From assembly GCA_035628875.1 (NCBI GenBank), contig DASPIZ010000130.1, forward strand, positions 1-64,000: a stretch of 64,000 nucleotides of DNA. Reading direction: 5' to 3'. The DNA is from Ohtaekwangia sp035628875 (GTDB lineage Bacteria; Bacteroidota; Bacteroidia; Cytophagales; Cyclobacteriaceae). Below the pieces are notes generated by a model. It was not told the DNA's origin and made no database searches. It worked only from the letters and a program-made list of their open reading frames with translations. A program made the translations under genes and the position numbers. Below are positions 54,496-61,848 of the stretch, one piece after another. Each line of letters begins with the position of its first letter. Position 1 is the stretch's first letter.

Positions 54496-57324
54496 TTAAT
54501 ACTTAACAATTCTCTTGGTGCTCATCACACCTTCGCTACTCCGAAACATGATCAAATATAAGCCTGAAGGTAGATGTGATATGTCAAAGACATTACCTTC
54601 GTATTTCACCGATAGCATATTGCCCTTGCTATCAAGCAAACTTATACTTAACGGACCAGTCATTTCAATGGTAAACTTTCCATTGGTTGGATTGGGAAAG
54701 ACTTGGTTTCTAATTTTCCATGACTCCTCTGTTGAAGTTACAGGCGGCACCTCATGTAATGGCACATCCGTATAAAGCTTATATGCGCCGGGTGTTAGTG
54801 TCACCGTTGTGCTGGAGGACGTTACATTTATCGGTTGACTTTCGTTGTAATAATCATACCACGTTCCTGTATGCGGAAAACTAACCGCCATGGATTTTGA
54901 TGTAACATCAAAATTAACCGCAATCTGAACATTCATTTCATCCGTTGTGGTGGGGTTACTATTGTATGGCGTGTTCTTTATGGTAAGTTGCTTCAGCAAT
55001 GTAGTATTACCGGTGAATGTCACATCGCCATCGGTAAAAACGTCGTACGCGTTTCTTAACCGAATCAAATCAGCTGTATGATTAAATAATGCAAGCCGGT
55101 GAGGTTCATCGTAATATTCCCACTTCACGGGTTTTGTACCTACGCGCCCATTAAAATCAATGGACACATCATAACCGAGTTCGCCAAACTGCCATAGCAT
55201 TTTCGGTCCGGGGATGGTGTAGAACACCACGGAAGCGGCTTCGACACGATCGAGTGCGGTAGCGAGATTTTTTACAGTATAAGAACCCGAAGTATTTCCC
55301 TCCTGAAGGTTTCGGTACATCATGCGTTCTTCATCATGACTTTCCATATACCCCACCACACCGGGTGTAGTCAAGCCACGGGTTTTATGATAAATACCAG
55401 CGATGTCTGAGCTGCCGGAAAACCCTTTCGAATTTTGGCTATACGCATGGTTGAGATTCCCCCATACCATAAAGCCGTGATCAATTAACTCGGTTTCTTC
55501 TTCATCACTCCCAAAGTGTTCGAGAATGAGATAGGCATCCGGTGTATGTGAAAATATAGCTGAACCCATGCGTTTTAAAATAGCAATGCGGGAAGCATCA
55601 TATTGTGCGATGCAATGTTCATCTGTTGTACTTGCACTGCACCGGTTATTCTGGGTGAATCCTTTGGTAAGATCAAACCGGAATCCATCGATTTTATATT
55701 CATTCAACCAATAGTGGTTTACCGTATCCAGGTATGTTTTGGTATACGCACTCTCATGGTTCATATCAAAAAATACATTATAGGGATGTTTCGCATCAGG
55801 ATTAAACCATTTATTAGTTGCCTTTGGTTTTCCGTTAAAATTGTTGGCGGCAAAGTCAAAATCCATGAGCACATAAGGATTTGGAGTATCGTGATGATTC
55901 ATGGCGATGTCCAGAATGACAGCAATCCCCTGCTTATGACATTCATCAATAAACTGTTTAAACGCATTCTTGGTACCGTATGCTTTATCCGGTGCAAACA
56001 TAAATGTTGGGTTATATCCCCAGCTATCATTGCCATTAAACTCCATGATGGGCATTAACTCAATCGCATTTATACCCAGTCTTTTGAAATAACTCAGTGT
56101 ATCGATCAGGTTTTGATAGCTTCGGTTCTGCTCATCAAAAAAATCACGAATCAGCAGTTCATAGATTACCAGTTCATCGGCATCTGGTTTTTCGAAATCA
56201 GTAACCTGCCATTCATAGGGTGTCTGACCGGTTTGAAATACAGCTACTCTGTTAAAATACCATTGATCAGACCTTGCTGCTTCGGGAAATGCTTTCAGAT
56301 CAGGATAAATACTCTCAGGGATGTATTGATCATCAGGGTCAAGAATTTTATCCGCATAGGGATCAGCCATCCACACCGATTCATCCACTAAGTATTGAAA
56401 ACCATACTCTTCGCCGGGTGTTAGCCCGGATATTTCAATCCAGAAATGTTCACCATCTTTTTTTAACTGGTATTCCGGTTTGATTTTCCAGTCACTGAAA
56501 TCGCCGCGAACATAAACCGAAGTTTTGTCGGGTGCCCATAAGCTGAGTACTACTTTAGAAGGATCGGCGAGGTAATTTATGCCATCGATAATATTATCTG
56601 GTCTAGGTTCGTCCTCGATTGAGGCTCTAACAATATAATTTAATGACGCCTCTTCTGTCTGTATACCATTGTTTGCAGTAACTACAATATCAAGCGAAGT
56701 ACCTGCTACCTCGTTTACGTTATGTAAATGAGAAATCATTGTTGCATTGTCAATTGAGACCTGTTCAACACCGTTTATGAGCAGCCTTAAATCTGAAACT
56801 TCGGAAGCATACGCCGTAATTGTTAAGGCATCATTCTGATTTACGAAAATTGGTTCAAATAATTGCGATGCAAATGAAACAGTAAATTGCTGGTCGAGTT
56901 CAATAAATCTGTTGTTGTCGGACTGCTTATTATCATTCCAATCACGGCTTTTCAACTTAATGCCAATTTTTTTTAATTCTGCAGAAGGCCTGTTAAAAAA
57001 AACTGTTGGCGTAAATGTGATCTGATACTTATCCGGATTAGTACTCACGCGCGTGGCTTTTGCGAGATTCTGAGCAGATGTTGCAGGATTTACATTCGTG
57101 GGTGCATCGCAATTTGAAGTACATCCCTCCTCAATCCATGCCCATATCCAAACGGGATTTGTTTCATTGTTCCAGGCAAAATTATCCAGGGAAGTACCAG
57201 TTACGTCAACTGTTATTGTTATCTGTTCATCCGATTTTGGAAAAAACGGATCAGTTGTTACGACTTGAGCAGATGCCACACCGACGATAACAAAAGAAAA
57301 GAATATCAGTAATGATTTTTTCAT
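54496..57324 (-). CDS. T9SS-exported multidomain GH13 amylase/pullulanase
   Basis: A 942-residue secreted enzyme. In order: a signal peptide; a beta domain (about 20-150) shared with the 257-residue neighbour; an Ig-like part; a CBM48-like E-set (about 245-330, VVLSLWAPDKTSVYVRGDFSDW); a GH13 barrel (about 380-750); and a C-terminal T9SS sorting domain (QVFPNPTNGKFTIEM). Catalytic regions are LDIAMNHHD, DGFRFDLTKGF (Asp551), LILEHFG (Glu602) and ESHDEER (Asp664). The layout suits a surface amylase or pullulanase on starch/glycogen. It is last in the second Sus-like cluster, after a 68-bp gap with a perfect hairpin. Confidence 0.94.
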   Translation of the reverse strand: MKKSLLIFFSFVIVGVASAQVVTTDPFFPKSDEQITITVDVTGTSLDNFAWNNETNPVWIWAWIEEGCTSNCDAPTNVNPATSAQNLAKATRVSTNPDKYQITFTPTVFFNRPSAELKKIGIKLKSRDWNDNKQSDNNRFIELDQQFTVSFASQLFEPIFVNQNDALTITAYASEVSDLRLLINGVEQVSIDNATMISHLHNVNEVAGTSLDIVVTANNGIQTEEASLNYIVRASIEDEPRPDNIIDGINYLADPSKVVLSLWAPDKTSVYVRGDFSDWKIKPEYQLKKDGEHFWIEISGLTPGEEYGFQYLVDESVWMADPYADKILDPDDQYIPESIYPDLKAFPEAARSDQWYFNRVAVFQTGQTPYEWQVTDFEKPDADELVIYELLIRDFFDEQNRSYQNLIDTLSYFKRLGINAIELMPIMEFNGNDSWGYNPTFMFAPDKAYGTKNAFKQFIDECHKQGIAVILDIAMNHHDTPNPYVLMDFDFAANNFNGKPKATNKWFNPDAKHPYNVFFDMNHESAYTKTYLDTVNHYWLNEYKIDGFRFDLTKGFTQNNRCSASTTDEHCIAQYDASRIAILKRMGSAIFSHTPDAYLILEHFGSDEEETELIDHGFMVWGNLNHAYSQNSKGFSGSSDIAGIYHKTRGLTTPGVVGYMESHDEERMMYRNLQEGNTSGSYTVKNLATALDRVEAASVVFYTIPGPKMLWQFGELGYDVSIDFNGRVGTKPVKWEYYDEPHRLALFNHTADLIRLRNAYDVFTDGDVTFTGNTTLLKQLTIKNTPYNSNPTTTDEMNVQIAVNFDVTSKSMAVSFPHTGTWYDYYNESQPINVTSSSTTVTLTPGAYKLYTDVPLHEVPPVTSTEESWKIRNQVFPNPTNGKFTIEMTGPLSISLLDSKGNMLSVKYEGNVFDISHLPSGLYLIMFRSSEGVMSTKRIVKY

Positions 57325-57351
57325 TGTGGCGCGAATTAAAAGAGACTAGGA

Positions 57352-57385
57352 AATGAAACAGCGTAGAATGTTACGCTGTTTCATT
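57352..57385. promoter_or_regulatory. Perfect 14-bp stem-loop between SusE-like and GH13 genes
   Basis: Arms 57352-57365 and 57372-57385 (aatgaaacagcgta with its complement) pair without mismatch around a 6-base loop. In the direction of transcription no T run follows, so it is not a standard terminator. It may protect or cut the mRNA, adjusting amylase expression relative to the upstream genes. Confidence 0.7.
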
Positions 57386-57392
57386 AATATAC

Positions 57393-59147
57393 TTATTGTG
57401 TGGTTAACGAGTAGGTATATCCATTAACAGGATCTAATACTAACTCGATCAGATAGGTTCCAGCAGTTACATTCAGATTCGATCCATCGTATTCAAGGGT
57501 TTGATCCCCGCCGCTGTCTCCGAAGTTTATACCCCAATCATCGTTCGCCCTAAATTTTAGTTCACCAGCAAACAATGTCTGGGTAATTGTCCATTTATAA
57601 CTGCCTTTACCACCTTCAAAAGTCATGTTATCCTGCGCATTCCAACCCGTATCATCACCTGTTCGTGAAGATCCAATAATACCCCAGACCATAGGTTCAA
57701 TTTTGTATTTAAGGTTTGTATAGTCTACCGTAATTCGATAGAATCCATCCTCCTCAACGGCAGCATTGTCTTCACCTTCCTGTACAAGGTCACCGGTAAT
57801 AGTCCCGTTATTGATTGTTCTTGATCCTCCTTTAGACCCCCAATCTCCAGCCCAGTCTTGTACCTGCAAGAACTTAAAGCCTGAACCAGCAACTTCGAGG
57901 TAAGCATATATTTCAAAAACATTATTTCCCTTTTCAATAAATTGGATCGAATTGCCTGGATTCCAATCGGCCGATGTTGATCCACCGACAAGAAATATAT
58001 CAGCTGGAGGTGTGAATGGATTTATACTGAACTGGCCGGTTGCGAAATCGGCTTTTACGAAATAACTTCCTTCTTCTTCCACTTTAATATTGCCTCCATT
58101 GCCAATGAGCCCATAGTCAGTATTTGGTGAAATTAAATCCTCCGTAGGGCTACCCCAATTAACATCCCAACTGCCGCAAGTTAAAATGAATTTGAATTCG
58201 GATCCTGCGGGAAGATATACCAATGACTCAAACAGGCCGTTTCCTTTATTGGCAATCGTAATAACATCATCGCAGGTATTACTCCACCCATTGGTTAACG
58301 AACCAACGATGTAAAGTGACTGTACATCAAAGATTTCAAACCATACAAAACGTGTCTCCGGTGTGTAAGAAACGTCTTCCACTGAAGCCCGAACTTGCCA
58401 ATAAAGTCCGTCTGTAAATGAAACCTCCGAAAGAAGATCAACAAACTCGGCCTGCGTTAAGGTCAGGGATGGTTGAGCCCCATCATTATCTGAAAGAATT
58501 TCTAAAACAGGATCACTGAAACCATCTTCAGTTGTTGCTGCAACCCAGGTATATATAACATCACCCGAGGTTGATGTTGTTGGTGTCCAGGAGAAAACTA
58601 CCTCTTCATCCGGCGTCGTTATTTTATCCAAAAACAGTTTTTGATTTCTACCTGGAGAAGTATATTCGAAATCAGCAATACCAACTGTAGATTCGATAAT
58701 ATTCAATGCAAAAGGATCTGTTGCGCTTTTGCTATTTAATCCCTGATTCGTCTCGGTAGTTGAAACCACTGTCCAGATAAACTCGGTAGTTCCGGCTCCA
58801 GCAATCGCCTCTTTCAAATTCGCATAGGTGATTGTTTTTGTATTATCAATCCCTTCACCGTCAGCCGGCGTTTGAAACAAAGGTGAAGTAAAATCACCTC
58901 CCTTTTTATCAATTAAGACCTGATAGGTTGGCGTGCCACCTAAACCAGTTTTTGCTGGTTCCCATTGTAATACAATTGTTTTATCCGGTGTAGAAGGATT
59001 CAGAACAAGACTAGAAAAATTGCCAGGGCTGATTAACTTAAAATCATTAATGGATTCACCCTTTCCTTTGTTTTCATTCTGTTCATCCTCACAGGCGCAC
59101 ATTAGCATAGCAGCCAAAAAGAGAAAGGAATATTGTAAAATTTTCAT
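57393..59147 (-). CDS. SusE/SusF-like starch-binding lipoprotein
   Basis: A 584-residue lipoprotein with lipobox MCAC (Cys19). The N-terminal part has two SusE-type beta-sandwiches (about 33-150 and 158-275; FSSLVLNPSTPDKTIVLQWEPAKTGLGG, NQKLFLDKITTPDEEVVFSWTPT). Three CBM-like repeats follow (about 279-375, 380-480, 485-584), each with the W-rich ligand-binding pattern, e.g. YIVGSLTNGWSN with GSWDVNWGS, GSTSADWNPGN with DWAGDWGS, and GWNAQDNM with DDWGINFGDSGG. SusE/F proteins bind starch on the cell surface without cutting it. Adjacent to SusD and GH13 genes, its role is well supported. Confidence 0.9.
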   Translation of the reverse strand: MKILQYSFLFLAAMLMCACEDEQNENKGKGESINDFKLISPGNFSSLVLNPSTPDKTIVLQWEPAKTGLGGTPTYQVLIDKKGGDFTSPLFQTPADGEGIDNTKTITYANLKEAIAGAGTTEFIWTVVSTTETNQGLNSKSATDPFALNIIESTVGIADFEYTSPGRNQKLFLDKITTPDEEVVFSWTPTTSTSGDVIYTWVAATTEDGFSDPVLEILSDNDGAQPSLTLTQAEFVDLLSEVSFTDGLYWQVRASVEDVSYTPETRFVWFEIFDVQSLYIVGSLTNGWSNTCDDVITIANKGNGLFESLVYLPAGSEFKFILTCGSWDVNWGSPTEDLISPNTDYGLIGNGGNIKVEEEGSYFVKADFATGQFSINPFTPPADIFLVGGSTSADWNPGNSIQFIEKGNNVFEIYAYLEVAGSGFKFLQVQDWAGDWGSKGGSRTINNGTITGDLVQEGEDNAAVEEDGFYRITVDYTNLKYKIEPMVWGIIGSSRTGDDTGWNAQDNMTFEGGKGSYKWTITQTLFAGELKFRANDDWGINFGDSGGDQTLEYDGSNLNVTAGTYLIELVLDPVNGYTYSLTTQ

Positions 59148-59152
59148 AATTT

Positions 59153-59926
59153 CTAATTTAGGTCTAGTAGTAAAACATCAAACCATTCAGATTCCACTTC
59201 AGCATTATTTTTACTGATAAAGCGATACCGTAAATGATCCAGGCCTGGTGCATCAAAATCATATGTAGGTATAACGCGAATATAATGTTCACCATTTCCT
59301 TGATTTACTGCATCTTTTGTAACGACTGAGCCAACCATTTCACCATTGGCATTATAGGCTTCTACGGCTACCGTGAAATCGCTCAATTCATATTTTAGAG
59401 CGGGAGCTACAGCGAGTTTTTGGTCAAGGTAAAGTGTTATTACATCGTGCTGTGTTACTTTGGTCGGAAAAGTCCTGGAGACCTTTGGCGTGAATACAAG
59501 CGGTTCTACGTTTAATATAATATCAACATCGCTCTGTTTATTATCCGCCCAATCCTGGCTTTTTAGTTTTAGGCCGATTTTTTGGATTTCAGCCGGAGCC
59601 CTTGCAAAAAAGTCTGTTGGTACAAATGAAATTGTATACAGATTCGGATTAGTTTCATCTCTTTGCATCAAGGCATCAGAAATCGTTTCATTAGCAGGAT
59701 TCACATTAGTGGGTGCATCGCAGTTAGAAGAACACCCTTGAAAAATCCACGCCCATATCCATACGTCACCTGTGTAATTGGCTAATGATGTTCCTGTAAC
59801 GTCTACCGATATGGTAATCTCATCCTCCGCAGTAAAAACCTGAGGGTCCACGGTGCTTGTAGGCTGTGCCCAAGCTAATGGTGCGAAGCCCATGCATACA
59901 AAAAATAGTAGTTTATTTATTTTCAT
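59153..59926 (-). CDS. Secreted DUF4961-like protein sharing a domain with the GH13 enzyme
   Basis: A 257-residue secreted protein (signal peptide ending LAWAQ). Residues about 22-145 closely match the N-terminal domain of the GH13 gene at 54496-57324: both contain VWIWAW, CxSNCDAPTNVNPA, a Phe-Phe-x-Arg segment, KIGxKLKSxDW and DNKQSD. The remaining 110 residues form another beta domain (ALKYELSDFTVAVEAYNANGEMVGSVV ... LDHLRYRF). It is sited 5 bp after a SusE-like gene's partner position and 10 bp after the 171-residue gene. It may belong to the DUF4961 family, which I could not confirm; a starch-binding role is inferred. Confidence 0.75.
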   Translation of the reverse strand: MKINKLLFFVCMGFAPLAWAQPTSTVDPQVFTAEDEITISVDVTGTSLANYTGDVWIWAWIFQGCSSNCDAPTNVNPANETISDALMQRDETNPNLYTISFVPTDFFARAPAEIQKIGLKLKSQDWADNKQSDVDIILNVEPLVFTPKVSRTFPTKVTQHDVITLYLDQKLAVAPALKYELSDFTVAVEAYNANGEMVGSVVTKDAVNQGNGEHYIRVIPTYDFDAPGLDHLRYRFISKNNAEVESEWFDVLLLDLN

Positions 59927-59936
59927 AAGAGATGAT

Positions 59937-60452
59937 TCAATTTGTTTTACTTAACAGGTAATCATACGTAATAACAGGTTGAGGTCCCTTTGACGTATCC
60001 TGATAACGAATCACTTTCAATTCGAGTTTACCAGCACCGATTTCCGCAAGAGAACCAATTTCCACAGTAGATTGAAGGTCATTTTCTGAGAAGGTCAATG
60101 CACTTGGAAAATTTTCATTGTCTACGTTCCAAAGCCCTGACGTTATACCACCAAGAATATTTGGTGAGTTTCCAAGTGTTACACTAAATGTCCCTGGACT
60201 ACCAGATTCATTTGTATTGAGTGTAATATTAAAATCCTGGTAGGGAAAATATTGCGTCAAATCCTGTGTTTGTGCAAACAATGGGAACCCTTTTCTTTGT
60301 GCATCATTGTCTGTTTGTTTAACCGATACAATCGACCATGTTCCAATTAATTGTGGAATAACAGGATTTTTTTTTCCTATTGCAGGAAATTCATCCGGCT
60401 GGCATGCTGCCGCTACCATCAATAATAAAATCAAATTATATATCTTTTTCAT
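59937..60452 (-). CDS. Small lipoprotein, DUF5004/lipocalin-like
   Basis: A 171-residue lipoprotein with lipobox AAAC (Cys17). The LIGTWSIVSVKQTDND start after the anchor and the repeated beta strands (FNITLNTNESGSPGTFSVTLGN, KLELKVIRYQDTSKGPQPVITYDYLL) resemble DUF5004-type lipocalin-like proteins often found beside SusD in such loci. No catalytic residues are evident. It lies 14 bp after susD and 10 bp before the next gene, so it belongs to the Sus-like operon. The function is not known. Confidence 0.7.
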   Translation of the reverse strand: MKKIYNLILLLMVAAACQPDEFPAIGKKNPVIPQLIGTWSIVSVKQTDNDAQRKGFPLFAQTQDLTQYFPYQDFNITLNTNESGSPGTFSVTLGNSPNILGGITSGLWNVDNENFPSALTFSENDLQSTVEIGSLAEIGAGKLELKVIRYQDTSKGPQPVITYDYLLSKTN

Positions 60453-60466
60453 ATTGCTTGAGTTGA

Positions 60467-61837
60467 TTAGTTACAGCCACCTTGTGGATTTAATTCAAAA
60501 CCTTCTATTGATAGTTCCGACGCCGGGAATTGAAGAACCATGCCATTGCAATCCCAGGGAGCGCCGCGTACTATAACATCTTCTCCCTTAACCGCTCTTC
60601 TTTTTAAATCATGAATTCTTAATCCTTCACCACCAAATTCTTTTCTTTTCTCCACCCGCGTTTCCTGAATAACTATACCGGCCGAAGGATCTTCTGAAAT
60701 CAAAGGAACATTGGCTCTCGCTTTTATTTGATTTATATAATCTGCAGCAACAGGCAGATTGGTATTTAGTTCTCCATAAGATTCTGCTGCGATCAACATC
60801 ATTTCTGTTAAGCTTGTTAAGGAAACACTCATAAACGATGGATTAAATTTTGTAAAAACCTGTATGGAAGCAGTTCCAGAGGGCTTAACATCTACCCATG
60901 TGCTACGTAAATCGTTTCCGTCACTTTTTAATAAGGCAAAATATTCTTGTGAAACACGCAACGTAGGTATGTTGACACCATCTGAATTGTACATATCATA
61001 GAACAGTTTACCCCTGTTGTTTGTTGTGCTTACACTTATAAGACTGAATACTGATTCCGGCGAAATTTCTGCTGTATATCTGCTGTTAATATCCGATGGG
61101 AAACTAAAATTTTGACTCGCAATAACTTCTTCTGCTTTAGCAGCAGCATTCACAAAATCGTTCATTTGAAAATAAACTTTGGCGAGATAGGCTTTTGCAG
61201 AATAAGCGGTTGCATAAACTCCATTGGTCTCAGGTAATAATGTTTCAGACTCAGTCAGATCCTGAAGTACCTGGTCATATGCTTCCTTCACGGTGCCGCG
61301 TTGCAAGGCGTTAATTTCAGTCGACGTTTTAATTACAATTCCCAAATGTGAATTGTCGGGCGTGTAGCCAAAAGGTTGACCAAATAATCTTACCAGTTCG
61401 AAATGACAAATAGCCCTAATAAATTTTGCTTCACCTTCAAATCGATTTTGTTCTGCTTCGGAAAGTTCCACATCAACCATGCGTTCAAGTACTTCATTGG
61501 CTCGTAGTATGGCTGTATAGGGTTCTTTAAAATATCCGCCGACATCTGAATTAAAAAAATCAGAACTCCGATTATAAACCTGAACGAGAAAGCCAGTATT
61601 GCCCTCTACATGTACATTATCACTTAATAATTCGGCAAATCGTTGATGATTGCCATTGAAACCATTTGCCATTACATCATAAGCAGCATTTAGTAGTTGC
61701 TGGAGGTCTTCAGGCGTTTTTATGGCTTCATCCTGTCCTACCTGATTACTTGGCAGATCACTCTCCAGTAAATCTTCGCATGCTACAATAACCAGTGAAA
61801 AAGAAATCAGAATAAATATTTTTTTAAAAATTTTCAT
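60467..61837 (-). CDS. RagB/SusD-family lipoprotein (second locus)
   Basis: A 456-residue SusD homologue, somewhat shorter than the other one, with lipobox IVAC (Cys20). Typical segments are LPSNQVGQDEAIKTPEDLQQLLNAAYDVM, EGEAKFIRAICHFELVRLFGQPFGY, AYSAKAYLAKVYFQMNDFVNAAAKAEEVI and a C-terminal RVEKRKEFGGEGLRIHDLKRR. It should bind oligosaccharides and pass them to the SusC partner directly upstream (11-bp gap). The following SusE-like and GH13 genes point to starch or glycogen as substrate. Confidence 0.94.
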   Translation of the reverse strand: MKIFKKIFILISFSLVIVACEDLLESDLPSNQVGQDEAIKTPEDLQQLLNAAYDVMANGFNGNHQRFAELLSDNVHVEGNTGFLVQVYNRSSDFFNSDVGGYFKEPYTAILRANEVLERMVDVELSEAEQNRFEGEAKFIRAICHFELVRLFGQPFGYTPDNSHLGIVIKTSTEINALQRGTVKEAYDQVLQDLTESETLLPETNGVYATAYSAKAYLAKVYFQMNDFVNAAAKAEEVIASQNFSFPSDINSRYTAEISPESVFSLISVSTTNNRGKLFYDMYNSDGVNIPTLRVSQEYFALLKSDGNDLRSTWVDVKPSGTASIQVFTKFNPSFMSVSLTSLTEMMLIAAESYGELNTNLPVAADYINQIKARANVPLISEDPSAGIVIQETRVEKRKEFGGEGLRIHDLKRRAVKGEDVIVRGAPWDCNGMVLQFPASELSIEGFELNPQGGCN

Positions 61838-61848
61838 AATGGGATCGG

